A DNA stretch of 64,000 nt. It comes from DATGPD01 sp031423015 (lineage in GTDB: Bacteria > Planctomycetota > UBA1135 > UBA2386). Below, piece after piece: positions 24,450 through 39,072 of this stretch. Under the pieces are notes generated by a model that worked only from the letters and a program-made list of their open reading frames with translations, did not search any database and had not been told where the DNA came from. Both the position numbers and the translations under genes were made by a program. The DNA is taken from NCBI GenBank assembly GCA_031423015.1, contig JANPER010000150.1:1-64000 (forward strand), given 5' to 3'. The stretch's first letter is position 1. Every line of letters starts with the position of its first letter.

Positions 24450-25181
24450 TCAGCTCGCGCTGAGGGTGAGCCGAATCACCGCGAAGAGCAGCGCCGTCAA
24501 CACGAAGCCGGCGGTGATGAAGCCGCGCACCGACTTGAGCGGCTTCTGCGTCACGTCGGTGCCCGCGAGGCCGTTCCACTCGCACGCCAGTACGATTGCC
24601 AACGCGATGCCCCAGTACACGCCCACGCTTTGGCTCTGCACGAGCCCCGACAGGTGGCTCGCGGAACCCATGAAGAACAACATCGGGATCGACAGCATCG
24701 CGTTGGTACGCGACACCATGCCGGCCTTCTTGCCGCGCGCCGCCGCCTCGGCGATTGGCTGACCGCCGGCTGCGACTTGTTCGGCTGAGGCGATCACCAC
24801 CTTCTGCGCCGGCCAGATGACGAACCAAACGTTGAACCACATCAGCGTGCCCATCAAGCTGCCGGTGAGGATCAGGGTCATGTACGGGCCGCTCATCGGC
24901 GCGCCCTGGCGCCGCATCAGCTCGATCATTCCGAGCCCGCTGATGAGGGTGAACATCGCGCCCCAGCGGAACCACCACAGCGCCGACGGCACGACGTTGC
25001 GCACCATGCCGCCCTTGACCGCCTTCAGCGGGTCGTTCGCCGGCGCCGCGTCGGCCTTGCCGAAGAACGGCGTCTGCACCAGGTTGAAGTAATAGAGCAT
25101 GCCGATCCAGGCGATGCCGGCCAGGAAGTGCAACCAGCGGAGCAGGAAGAGAAGGCCGTTCTGATCGAGCAGGATGTCCAT
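24450..25181 (-). CDS. PuuD-like urate-oxidase-N membrane protein
   Basis: 243 aa with about six hydrophobic segments. The family pattern is clear: LLRWLHFLAGIAWIGMLYYFN near the start, WWFRWGAMFTLISGLGM, WFNVWFVIWPAQKVVI, then RTNAMLSIPMLFFMGSASHL. Conserved His and Arg residues in these segments are those proposed for haem or substrate binding in PuuD, a membrane urate oxidase known from Alphaproteobacteria that carries an extra C-terminal cytochrome c. Here the cytochrome is absent from the protein, but a free cytochrome gene lies next door. Many homologues are merely called urate-oxidase-N proteins and may oxidise something else. Confidence 0.8.
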   Translation of the reverse strand: MDILLDQNGLLFLLRWLHFLAGIAWIGMLYYFNLVQTPFFGKADAAPANDPLKAVKGGMVRNVVPSALWWFRWGAMFTLISGLGMIELMRRQGAPMSGPYMTLILTGSLMGTLMWFNVWFVIWPAQKVVIASAEQVAAGGQPIAEAAARGKKAGMVSRTNAMLSIPMLFFMGSASHLSGLVQSQSVGVYWGIALAIVLACEWNGLAGTDVTQKPLKSVRGFITAGFVLTALLFAVIRLTLSAS

Positions 25182-25349
25182 CGTTCTTTCGTTTCGACGC
25201 AGCGACGACGCGGCAGGTGGTGCCGCGGAGGGGGCGGGATCTTAGCCCGATCGCCGGCGGTGCCCGCAAGCGAAACGGTGACCGGCACCGCGACCTCTTG
25301 GGGAGTGGGTTCAGGGCCTTGTTCTCACATCACAGCCCGGTGGGGCGCG

Positions 25350-26591
25350 TCACCGCACTTGCAGGCGGATCCCCGGCGTCGCGGACAGTCCCTGCGCCGA
25401 CCCCAGATCCAGGTAGACCGACTGGAAGAAGAAGTCGGTGTTGAGGAGGTGCGTGTTGTCCGGGATCGTGAGCGGCACGGCAAACGTGCCACTTGGCGTC
25501 AGCGAATGTGGGATCGAAACCGTCGGGGTCACCAAGATGGTCGCGCCGAGGAAGGTGAACGAGGCCTGCTGTACGCCGACCAGCATGATGCCCGAGGTCG
25601 AAGCCAGTCCGGCGCTGACCGCAATCGCCACCGATTGGTTGCGCGCGAAGCAGCCCTCGCTGGTGATCTGTGGAATCACCAATCCTGTACCCGGCGTACC
25701 GGCGCCGTAGCTGACCACAGGGCCGCACGGCAAGCCGAAGCCGCGCACGCCGAGCACACGGTTGGCGCCGCCAAATGTGCTGAATACGAAGTCGCCCGAG
25801 ATTGGGTCGATTGCCGCGCCCTCGGCACCGGTGAGGCCGTCCATGAACACGCGACGCGTCGAGAGCCTGGGATCACCGTTGGCGTCGATGTCGTAGACCG
25901 TCACCGCGCCGCTGCCGTACTCGCACACCACCATGCTTTGGAAGTTCACGAACTGCGGCGAGTCCGGCGGCACGTAGAAGAAGCCCTCGACACCGCCGGC
26001 GATCGTGGCCCCTTGAGGCACGTTGGCCAGGGCGAGGTCGTAGGTTCCGTTGCCGTCGGGTGTCACCGTCAACGTGTAGAAAGAACTGCAGCTGTACGAG
26101 GCGACCTTCAGACGTCCGGAGTTGGGGAAACCCGCGGGGACGAACGACAGAGCACCCACCGACCCGCACACCGAGAACGGCGCGAGTGGGATGACCCGGT
26201 CGGTCACGGTACTGCCGGGACGAATCTGTCCCACTTCGTTGGCGCTGTACCGCGTGTAGAACATGACGCCGCCCGGGCCGAACTGTGCGCCACCATCGTT
26301 GCTTGCCGCCGCCGCGACGAGGGTGGCTGCGCCGTTGAAACCCGTGATGTGGTTGTTGGCGTCTCGTGTGATCGCGATGCGAAACAGCTGCCCCAGGGAG
26401 CCGTTCGCACCACCCATCACGTAGAGGTTGTTCGGCTCACCAATCTTGAAGGCCACCCCGCCGAGATTGGCCGGCACGCCGCTCGGAGACCCGAAGTCGA
26501 CATAGGAGTAACTGGCCGCGAACGGCGCGCGGATGGTCTGCGCTGCGAGTTGGGCGCACGCGAGAACGAGAACGATGGAATGGCGTTGCAT
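25350..26591 (-). CDS. Secreted beta-propeller-like protein
   Basis: 413 aa; no specific function recognised. A signal peptide (SIVLVLACAQLAAQ) directly follows ATG 26591. The body (about 25-300) has repeated beta segments of the type seen in lactonase or NHL propellers (NNLYVMGGANGSLGQLFRI, TGAEGAAIDPISGDFVFSTFGG). After a GLPCGP hinge, the last about 110 residues (GCFARNQSVAIAVSAG onward, ending GIRLQVR) resemble the C-terminal domain of the CotH, propeller and subtilase proteins elsewhere in the window. Probably cell-surface or released. Confidence 0.72.
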   Translation of the reverse strand: MQRHSIVLVLACAQLAAQTIRAPFAASYSYVDFGSPSGVPANLGGVAFKIGEPNNLYVMGGANGSLGQLFRIAITRDANNHITGFNGAATLVAAAASNDGGAQFGPGGVMFYTRYSANEVGQIRPGSTVTDRVIPLAPFSVCGSVGALSFVPAGFPNSGRLKVASYSCSSFYTLTVTPDGNGTYDLALANVPQGATIAGGVEGFFYVPPDSPQFVNFQSMVVCEYGSGAVTVYDIDANGDPRLSTRRVFMDGLTGAEGAAIDPISGDFVFSTFGGANRVLGVRGFGLPCGPVVSYGAGTPGTGLVIPQITSEGCFARNQSVAIAVSAGLASTSGIMLVGVQQASFTFLGATILVTPTVSIPHSLTPSGTFAVPLTIPDNTHLLNTDFFFQSVYLDLGSAQGLSATPGIRLQVR

Positions 26592-26738
26592 GCGCGAGGA
26601 GCATACATCGCCTCGTCGACGGCAACCGACTGCTTGCGTCAGTGCGAGCGCCTGGCTGGATGACCACGCTGGCATCGGCGTTGTGAGTGTCCATCCCTCG
26701 GACATCGTTCGGTGCGTCGCGGGTGAACCAATGCGTGG

Positions 26739-27566
26739 CTACGGCGGAGTGAGGCGCACGATGAACTCGCGGATCTGCGTTAGCGCCGCCTCATCCTCCA
26801 ACCAGTCGACGTGGCCGCGGCCGGGCAACTCGATCAAGCGGGCGCGTGGGCCGAGCGCGGCGGCGAGGGTCCGCGCGGCCGCCACCGGCACGGCGTCGTC
26901 GAGCGTGCCGTGCACGAGCAACGTGTCCACCCGGCTGTCGCGCGTTTGCTCCACCGCGTCGTACACGTCGGCGAACGACCACGGCGCCCACCATGCGTCC
27001 TGCGTCACTTGGATCTGGTCGTAGGCTGACAGCAATACCAGCGACGCGGGCGGCGTGCCGCGCGCGGTCGCGAGGCCAGCGAGGCGAAGGTTGAGCGCGG
27101 TGCCGAGCGAGAACGAGACCAAGTGAATGCGCTGGGGCTCGGCGCCGTGCTTGGTTTGCAGGCGCGCGTAGACCTTCTCGCTATCGGCCGCGAACGCGGC
27201 GGCGCTCGGCGTGCCCAGAGACCCGTCGAAGCCGCGATACGCCCACACTGCGAGGCCGAGCCCCGATCCGGCGGCGAGTCGCTCCAGCAGGCTTTGCGCT
27301 CCCCGCAGCACGTCGCCGCCGTTGCCAGGCAGAAAGAGGAGCCACGCGCCCGGCTTGCCGGTCGGCTGGCGCACCAGGCCGCGCAGCGTCACGCCGGGCT
27401 CGACCTCGAACTCGTCGGCCACGAAACCGGGCCGCGCGGCGAGCTGGGCAAAATCCGCTGCCGCGAGCTGGGTCGGCTGGTAGCGGAACCGATGGCGATT
27501 CTTGGCAGCAATCACGGCGAGCGCGATCGCCGCTCCGAGCAGCACGGCGACGAGGATCTTGAGCAT
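26739..27566 (-). CDS. Membrane-anchored alpha/beta hydrolase
   Basis: 275 aa. A single N-terminal membrane segment (LKILVAVLLGAAIALAVIAA, residues 2-21) is followed by an alpha/beta-hydrolase fold. It has an LFLPGNGGD oxyanion-loop region, nucleophile Ser in VSFSLGTAL (a GxSxG variant with Ser in place of the first Gly), acid Asp in LDDAVPV, and His in GRGHVDW. It resembles the BEM46/abhydrolase-13 group of membrane-tethered hydrolases. Substrate unknown. It is divergent from the NRPS gene at 27790 across 223 bp in which no further gene is seen. Confidence 0.78.
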   Translation of the reverse strand: MLKILVAVLLGAAIALAVIAAKNRHRFRYQPTQLAAADFAQLAARPGFVADEFEVEPGVTLRGLVRQPTGKPGAWLLFLPGNGGDVLRGAQSLLERLAAGSGLGLAVWAYRGFDGSLGTPSAAAFAADSEKVYARLQTKHGAEPQRIHLVSFSLGTALNLRLAGLATARGTPPASLVLLSAYDQIQVTQDAWWAPWSFADVYDAVEQTRDSRVDTLLVHGTLDDAVPVAAARTLAAALGPRARLIELPGRGHVDWLEDEAALTQIREFIVRLTPP

Positions 27567-27789
27567 CCGAGCCGACTCTACGTCGCCGGTCAGCCGGTGA
27601 AACAACCGCGGTCGCGTTCTCGTTTGCCTCGCCCGGGTGGCTGTCGCGAATTGCGACAGCACCAACCCCCGGCGGATCGCCAGCGGATCGCACCCGCGGT
27701 CAAGGTCTGCGGCTCCGCGCACCGAACTACGATGCGGGAGGCCAGAGTTCGGCCACGTCTCGTGTGGTCGCCGGATTTCTCTGCCTAGA

Positions 27790-32598
<4,809 letters not shown>

Positions 32599-32604
32599 GA
32601 ATGC

Positions 32605-35600
32605 ATGGCTGAACATCACGCAGGTGACGGCAGCGCCGCCGCTGATGCGGCCGCGACCGACATCGCCATCGTCGGCATGGCCTGCCGCGTGCCCGGCGCC
32701 AACAACGCGCGCGAGTTGTGGGCCAACGTGCGCGGCAAGGTGGAGTCGATTCGGCGTTACACCGACGACGAACTGCGCGCCGCCGGCGTCGAGGAGGCGC
32801 TGCTCGCCAACCCCAACTACGTGCGCGCCGGTGGCTCGCTCGATGCGATGGAGATGTTCGACGCCGGCTACTTCGGCTTCGGACCGCGCGACGCCGCGAT
32901 CATGGATCCGCAGCACCGGCACTTCTTGGAGTGCTGCGTTGAAGCGCTGGAAGACGCTGGCTTGCCGCCGGCGCGCTTCAAGGGCGCGATCGGTCTGTTC
33001 GCCGGCTGCGGCATGGGCGCCTACTTCGCCTACAACATTCTGACGCAGCCCGACCTGCTCGAGAACGTGGGCTTGTTCTTGCTGCGGCACACCGGCAACG
33101 ACAAGGACTTCTTGGCCACGCGCGCCTCGTACTGCCTGAACCTGCGCGGCCCGTCGGTGTCGGTGCAGACCGCGTGCTCTACGTCGTTGGTCGCGGTGCA
33201 CCTCGCCTGCCAGAGTCTGCTGGCGATGGAGTGCGACATGGCGCTCGCCGGCGGCGTCACCATCGAGCAGCCGCACCGGCACGGCTACTTGTTCAAGGAG
33301 AACGAGGTGCTGTCGCCCGACGGACACTGCCGCGCGTTCGCGGCCGAGTCCAAGGGCACCGTGCTCACCAGCGGTCTCGGTGTCGTGGCCGTGCGCCGCC
33401 TGGCCGACGCGCTGCGCGACGGCGATCCGATCCACGCGGTGATCAAGGCTACCGCGGTCAACAACGATGGCTCCGGCAAGGTGGGCTACCTGGCGCCGAG
33501 CGTCGATGGCCACTCGGCGGTGGTCGCCGAGGCGTTGGCGCTGTCGGGGATCGACCCGGAGACGATCACGCTGTTCGAAGCGCACGGCACCGGCACGCAG
33601 GTGGGCGATCCGATCGAGATCGCGGCCCTCACCCAGGCCTATCAGGCGCAATCCAAGAAGACGAGCTACTGCGCGATCAGCTCGCTCAAGACCAACATCG
33701 GTCACCTCGACACGGCGGCTGGCGTTGCCGGCTTGATCAAGGTCGCCAGCGCGCTGACCCACAAGGAGCTGCCGCCGAGTCTGCACTTCGACCAGCCGAA
33801 CCCGATCATCGACTTTGCGACGAGCCCGTTCTACGTCAACACCGAGTGCACGGCGTGGCCGCGGGGTGCGACGCCGCGGCGGGCGGGGCTGAGTTCGCTC
33901 GGCGTCGGCGGCACCAACGCGCACGCGATTGTGGAAGAGGCTCCAGCCGCCAAGACGACGGCGTTGGCTGAGCCATGGCAGCTCCTGCTGTTCTCGGGCA
34001 AGAGCCAGCGGTCGGCGGAGGGCAACGTCGAGCGTCTGCGCCAGCACCTGCAAGCGCAGCCGACGCTGAACCTCGCCGACGTCGCGTTCACGTTGGAAAG
34101 CGGCCGCGAGGCGCACGTTCAGCGCCGCGCGTACGCGGTGCGCGATGCAGCGCACGCCGTCGAGGTGTTGCAGAGCAAGGACGCCAAGGTGCTCGCGTCC
34201 GGCGCCGCGCAAGAGCGCGAGCCGAGCGTAGTGTTCATGTTCCCCGGCGGCGGCGCCCAGTACGTGGGCATGGGGCGCGACCTCTACGCGCGCTACCCGG
34301 TGTACCGGCAAGCGATCGACCAGTGCCTCGACGTGCTGCGACCGCTGCTGCCCGAGGATCTGCGCCCGCTGCTTTTCGCGGCGCCGGGCGAGGGCGACGC
34401 CGCCGAGCGCATTCAGGGCCCGCTGGCGTTGCCGGTGTTGTTCGCCACCGAGTACGCCCTGGCTCAGCTGTGGATGTCGTGGGGCATCGAACCCGCAGCG
34501 ATGACGGGCCACAGCCTCGGCGAGTACACCGCGGCGTGTTTGGCCGGCGTCATGTCGCTGCCCGACGCACTCGCGCTGGTACTGCTGCGTTCGCGCCTGC
34601 TGACCACGGTGCCGACCGGCGCGGTGCTCAGCGTGCCGCTGCCGGAGAGCGAAGTGCGACCGCTGCTGGGCGTGGAGTTGTCGCTGGCGGCGGTCAACGG
34701 CCCGGAGCTGTGCGCGGTGTCAGGCCCCGAACACGCAGTGGCGGCGCTCGAAGCCGTGCTCGCCGCGCGCGACGTCGAGGGCCGACGGCTGAAGATCTCG
34801 GTGGCCGCGCACTCGGCGATGCTCGACCCGATCCTCGACGAGTTCCGCGCCGGGGTGCGCAAGATGAAGTTGCAGGCGCCGAAACGTCGCTTCATCAGCA
34901 ACCTCACTGGAACCTGGGCCGAGGCCAGCGAGGTGACTTCGCCGGAGTATTGGGTGCGCCACCTGCGCCACACGGTGCGCTTCGCCGACGGCATGGCGAC
35001 GCTGATGGCCGACAAGCACCGCGTGTTCCTCGAAGTCGGGCCGGGCACGACGATGTGCACGCTGGCGCGCATGCAGCGCGCCAAGGCCGCCACGCACGAG
35101 GTGATCGCCTGCTTGCGGCATCCGCAGGAGCCGGCCGACGACGTGCAGTTCCTGTTGACGGCGCTCGGGCGCGTGTGGTGCGCCGGCAAGAACCCAGACT
35201 GGAGCATGCTGCGCGGCAAAGCGCCGCGGCGCCGCCTGTCGCTGCCGACCTACGCGTTCGATCACCAGCGTTACTTCATCGAGCCGGGCAAGCGCGCGTT
35301 GGCGGGACTCAACACCGACCTCAGTCTGACGCGCATCGGCGACGTACGCGATTGGTTCCACCGGCCGAGCTGGCATCCGTCCGCGTTGCCGCCGGGTGGC
35401 GTGGCGGCAAGCACGCGCTTCGTGTTGTTCCTCGACGAGGACGGTCCGGGCGAAGCGCTCGCCGAGAAGCTCGGCACGCGTGGCCACCAGGTCGTGCGCG
35501 TGATGCGGGGACCGTCGTTTCAGAGCGTCGGCAAGCAGCGCTACGTGCTCAATCCAGCCGAGCGCAGCGACTACGATGCGTTGCTCGAAGAGTTGGCGCG

Positions 35601-38600
35601 GATCGAGTTCGTGCCGGAGCACTTCGTGCACTTGTGGTTGGCCCGCGGCAAGGCGAGCCACGAGTCGGCGGCGAAGGCGTTGGAGACGTCCGAGGTCGTC
35701 GGCTTCTACGCGTTGCTGTCGCTGGCGCAGGCCTTGGCGCAGCAAGACCCCGACGGCAAGCTGCGCCTGACGGTGGTGACCGAGGGTGCGCAGCGCGTCT
35801 TCGATGAGCCGCTCCCGCATCCCGAGCGCGCCATGGTGCTCGGCCCGGTGCAGACGATCCCGCGCGAGCTGAGCCAAGTGAGCGCGCGTTGGGTCGACGT
35901 GCAAATTCCTGTGCAACGGTGGAAGCGGCGCTTCGATCCGCGGCCAGCCACGGCCCGCACGCTCGTCGAGCAGCTCGCGGCCGAACTGGTCGCCACCGTC
36001 GACGAGCAGATCGTGGCGCTGCGGCCGCTCGGTCGCTTCGTGCAAGAGATCGAGACCGTGGCGATCCCGCCGGTGTCGCAGCCGTTGCCGGTGCGTGCGG
36101 GCGGCGCGTATCTGATCACGGGCGGCCTGGGTGGCATTGGCCTCGCGTGCGCGCGGTGGCTCGCCGGCCAGGCCAAGGTCGGCATCGCGCTGCTGTCGCG
36201 CACCGGGCTGCCGCCGCGCGCCGAGTGGCAAGGCTATCGCGGCAACAGCGCGGATGACGCCGTCGCGCTTGCGGTACGAGCCGTCGAAGAACTCGAAGCG
36301 GCGGGCGCCAAGGTCGTGATCGTGCGCGGTGACGTCGGTGACCCGGCGCACACGGTGCGCGCCGTGGCCGAGGCCCGGGCGGCGTTGGGGCCGATTCGCG
36401 GCGTGCTGCACGGCGCTGGCGTCATCGCCGACGCGTTGATCGCGCAGAAGCGGCCGGAGTCGGCAGCGCGCGTGCTGTCGCCCAAGGTGCGCGGCACGCT
36501 CAATCTCGAGGCTGCGCTCGCGGACGAGCCGCTCGATTTCTTCGTCGCGTTCTCGTCGACCAGCACGGTGCTCGGCTTGCCGGGGCAGATCGACTACATC
36601 GCGGCCAACGCTTTCCTAGACGCCTTTGCGCAGTCGCGGCAGCGCGCTGACGGCCCGCACTTCCTCGCGCTCGGTTGGGGCGTGTGGGCGGAGGTCGGCA
36701 TGGCCGTGCAAGCTGCACGTCAGGGCGTGCCGGTCGATGCGCGCGACAGCGGTCACCCTTGGCTCGGCCGCATCGTGTGCGACACGCCGCAGATGACGCG
36801 CTACGAGGCGCGCTACGTGGCTGACGAGTTGTGGATGCTCGACGAGCATCGCATCAAGGGCGGCCGCGCGTTGGTGCCTGGCACGGGTTACCTCGAGATC
36901 GCGCGCGCCGCGCTGCACAAGGGCGCACCCAACACTTCGCTCGAGCTGTCGGACCTCACGTTCTTGGCGCCGCTCGATGTCGACGACGTGGGTGGCGTCG
37001 ACGTGCGCGTCGATCTGCAACGCGATCGCGGTACGTTCGAACTCACCGTCGGTGCGCGCGCCGAGGGCGAGACCGCGTGGCGCGAGTGCGCGCGCGGGCA
37101 CCTGGCGTTCGGCACCGACGTGTCGCCCAAACCGCTCGACATCGAAGCCATCGCCGCGCGCTGCAACAAGAGCACCAAGACCTTCGGCGCGTACGCGCAG
37201 GAGACCAGGCAGGAGAAGCACCTCGACTTTGGCCCGCGCTGGAAGGTGTTGCGCAAGGTGCAGCTCGGCGTGAACGAGGGCTTGGCGCTGCTCGAACTCG
37301 GCCGCGAATACGCCGACGACGTGGCGAACGTGCCGTTGCACCCAGCGTTGCTCGATCTTGGCTGTCACTTCGGTCTGCCGTTGATCGAGGGCTACGAGCA
37401 ACAGGATGCGCTGTTCGTGCCGCTGTCGTTCGGCCGCGTGCGCGTGTTCCGGCCGCTGCCAGCGCGCGTGCTGAGCTACGTCCGACTTGCCAAGAGCAGC
37501 CGCGCGGCGGACGACATCGTGACCTTTGACGTCACGTTCGCGAGCGAGGATGGCACCGTGCTGGTCGAGATCGAGCGCTTCGTCGTGCGGCGCATGCACG
37601 ATCGCGCTGGCATCTCGGCGCGGCGGCCGGCGACGGTGCGCGACCCCGCCGAGTCGGCCGACGCGCGCAATGGCGGCGGCGACGAGCTGTTGCGCGAGAC
37701 GCTGCGGCACGGCATCCGACCGCCAGAAGGCACCGACGCGCTCGGCCGCGTGCTCGCCTACCGCGTGGGCCCCACGATCATGGTGTCGCCGTTGCGTTTG
37801 GCGGCGCTGCGCCAGCGCGTCGATCGCGACACCGCCCCGAAGGTCGAGGGCGGCAACAAGTTCGCGCGCCCCGAACTCGAGAGCAGCTTCTTGGCGCCGC
37901 GCACCGCGGTGGAGAAGCAGCTCGCCGAGCTGTGGCAGGAAGTGCTCGGCGTCGATCGCGTCGGCATCGCCGATGACTTCTTCCAGCTCGGCGGTCAATC
38001 GCTGGTGGCGGTGCGTCTGCTGTCGAAGATGAAGAAGCTGTGGGCCGTCGACCTGCCGTTGGCCACGTTCTTCGAAGCGCCGACGGTCGAGAAGCTCGCC
38101 GCTGTGGTGCAAGCCGAACTCGGTACCGACGCGGAGTCCGCCGCCGCGGCGGGGAAGCCGGTGCCGCGGTCGTCGCGCCGGGGTTGGAGCACGTTGGTGC
38201 CGATTCAGCCGCGCGGCGCGCGCGTGCCGTTCTACTGCGCTGCGGGCCAGGGTGGCAACGCGATGAACCTGCGTCACTTGGCGGTGCATCTGGGCGAGGA
38301 TCAGCCGTTCTACGGCTTGCAGGCGCGCGGCGTCGACGGACGCATGCAGCCGCACGAGACCGTCGAGGCGATGGCGGCGGAGTACATCGCCGACATCCGG
38401 CGCTTCCAGCCGCATGGGCCGTATCTCATCGGCGGCTACTCGGGCGGCGGCACGGCCGCGTTCGAGATGGCGCAGCAGCTGCACGCGATGGGCGAAGAGG
38501 TCGCCGCCTTGGTGTTCCTCGACTCGCACAGCCCAGAGATGCCGACGCGCAGCCGGCTCGAACGCATGCGTCTGCATGCGCGGCGACTGGTGGCGCAGGG

Positions 38601-39072
38601 CCCGAGCTATGCCTTCGAGAAGCTCAAGGCGCGCGTGGTGAGCAGGGAACTCTGGCAGCTGCGTCGCTTGGTGTTGAAGCCGCTGTCGAAGCTGTTCCCG
38701 TACCACTTCCGCAGCGAATCGATGGTGTTCTCGTGGATCGACGCGTTCACCCGCTACGAGCCCAAACCGTGGAACGGGCGGGCGCACTTGTTCCGCGCGC
38801 GGTTGGACGACGCCATCGAGTGGAGCGGGATCAAGCTGGAGAACGACCTCGGCTGGCAACACCTGGTGCAGGAGTTGGCGGTGGCGGAGGTGACCGGCGA
38901 CCACAACTCGATGTGCGAGGAGCCGCACGTTCGCGTGCTCGCGGATCGGGTGCGCGCGTGTCTCGACGAGGCGAACCAGCGCATGACCAAGAAGACGCCG
39001 CCGCCCGCGCCGCCGCAGCACGGCACACGCGCCCCGGTCGCACCTGGGGTGCCGACCGGAGCCCGCGCTTGA
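32605..39072 (+). CDS. Type I PKS: KS-AT-KR-DH-carrier-thioesterase
   Basis: 2155 aa. KS, about 17-450, Cys191 in TACSTS and His in EAHGTGT and KTNIGH. AT, about 545-870, Ser637 in GHSLGEYT. KR, structural half from about 930, NADPH motif TGGLGGIG near 1171, catalytic Ser/Tyr in FSSTST and IDYIAANAF. DH, about 1400-1680, His1415 in EHRIKGGRALVPG and Asp in HPALLDLGCH. Carrier Ser1799 in GGQSLVAV. Thioesterase, about 1870-2140, Ser1946 in GYSGGG and His in GDHNSM. One round of chain extension, ketoreduction and dehydration followed by release is predicted. DH after KR inverts the common DH-KR order. No ER. AT specificity is not clear from the VAAHS region. Upstream NRPS likely supplies the starter. 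Confidence 0.9.
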   Translation: MAEHHAGDGSAAADAAATDIAIVGMACRVPGANNARELWANVRGKVESIRRYTDDELRAAGVEEALLANPNYVRAGGSLDAMEMFDAGYFGFGPRDAAIMDPQHRHFLECCVEALEDAGLPPARFKGAIGLFAGCGMGAYFAYNILTQPDLLENVGLFLLRHTGNDKDFLATRASYCLNLRGPSVSVQTACSTSLVAVHLACQSLLAMECDMALAGGVTIEQPHRHGYLFKENEVLSPDGHCRAFAAESKGTVLTSGLGVVAVRRLADALRDGDPIHAVIKATAVNNDGSGKVGYLAPSVDGHSAVVAEALALSGIDPETITLFEAHGTGTQVGDPIEIAALTQAYQAQSKKTSYCAISSLKTNIGHLDTAAGVAGLIKVASALTHKELPPSLHFDQPNPIIDFATSPFYVNTECTAWPRGATPRRAGLSSLGVGGTNAHAIVEEAPAAKTTALAEPWQLLLFSGKSQRSAEGNVERLRQHLQAQPTLNLADVAFTLESGREAHVQRRAYAVRDAAHAVEVLQSKDAKVLASGAAQEREPSVVFMFPGGGAQYVGMGRDLYARYPVYRQAIDQCLDVLRPLLPEDLRPLLFAAPGEGDAAERIQGPLALPVLFATEYALAQLWMSWGIEPAAMTGHSLGEYTAACLAGVMSLPDALALVLLRSRLLTTVPTGAVLSVPLPESEVRPLLGVELSLAAVNGPELCAVSGPEHAVAALEAVLAARDVEGRRLKISVAAHSAMLDPILDEFRAGVRKMKLQAPKRRFISNLTGTWAEASEVTSPEYWVRHLRHTVRFADGMATLMADKHRVFLEVGPGTTMCTLARMQRAKAATHEVIACLRHPQEPADDVQFLLTALGRVWCAGKNPDWSMLRGKAPRRRLSLPTYAFDHQRYFIEPGKRALAGLNTDLSLTRIGDVRDWFHRPSWHPSALPPGGVAASTRFVLFLDEDGPGEALAEKLGTRGHQVVRVMRGPSFQSVGKQRYVLNPAERSDYDALLEELARIEFVPEHFVHLWLARGKASHESAAKALETSEVVGFYALLSLAQALAQQDPDGKLRLTVVTEGAQRVFDEPLPHPERAMVLGPVQTIPRELSQVSARWVDVQIPVQRWKRRFDPRPATARTLVEQLAAELVATVDEQIVALRPLGRFVQEIETVAIPPVSQPLPVRAGGAYLITGGLGGIGLACARWLAGQAKVGIALLSRTGLPPRAEWQGYRGNSADDAVALAVRAVEELEAAGAKVVIVRGDVGDPAHTVRAVAEARAALGPIRGVLHGAGVIADALIAQKRPESAARVLSPKVRGTLNLEAALADEPLDFFVAFSSTSTVLGLPGQIDYIAANAFLDAFAQSRQRADGPHFLALGWGVWAEVGMAVQAARQGVPVDARDSGHPWLGRIVCDTPQMTRYEARYVADELWMLDEHRIKGGRALVPGTGYLEIARAALHKGAPNTSLELSDLTFLAPLDVDDVGGVDVRVDLQRDRGTFELTVGARAEGETAWRECARGHLAFGTDVSPKPLDIEAIAARCNKSTKTFGAYAQETRQEKHLDFGPRWKVLRKVQLGVNEGLALLELGREYADDVANVPLHPALLDLGCHFGLPLIEGYEQQDALFVPLSFGRVRVFRPLPARVLSYVRLAKSSRAADDIVTFDVTFASEDGTVLVEIERFVVRRMHDRAGISARRPATVRDPAESADARNGGGDELLRETLRHGIRPPEGTDALGRVLAYRVGPTIMVSPLRLAALRQRVDRDTAPKVEGGNKFARPELESSFLAPRTAVEKQLAELWQEVLGVDRVGIADDFFQLGGQSLVAVRLLSKMKKLWAVDLPLATFFEAPTVEKLAAVVQAELGTDAESAAAAGKPVPRSSRRGWSTLVPIQPRGARVPFYCAAGQGGNAMNLRHLAVHLGEDQPFYGLQARGVDGRMQPHETVEAMAAEYIADIRRFQPHGPYLIGGYSGGGTAAFEMAQQLHAMGEEVAALVFLDSHSPEMPTRSRLERMRLHARRLVAQGPSYAFEKLKARVVSRELWQLRRLVLKPLSKLFPYHFRSESMVFSWIDAFTRYEPKPWNGRAHLFRARLDDAIEWSGIKLENDLGWQHLVQELAVAEVTGDHNSMCEEPHVRVLADRVRACLDEANQRMTKKTPPPAPPQHGTRAPVAPGVPTGARA

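Noticed and set aside
25128..26663. A 511-residue plus-strand frame over the secreted protein at 25350
   Set aside because: Composition rich in Arg, His and Asp with no domain; the minus strand has a signal peptide and the shared C-terminal domain.
27567..27789. A longer N-terminus of the NRPS starting at 27637
   Set aside because: The extra residues are Arg/Ser/Pro-rich with no similarity to formyltransferases; the conserved fold begins shortly after 27808.
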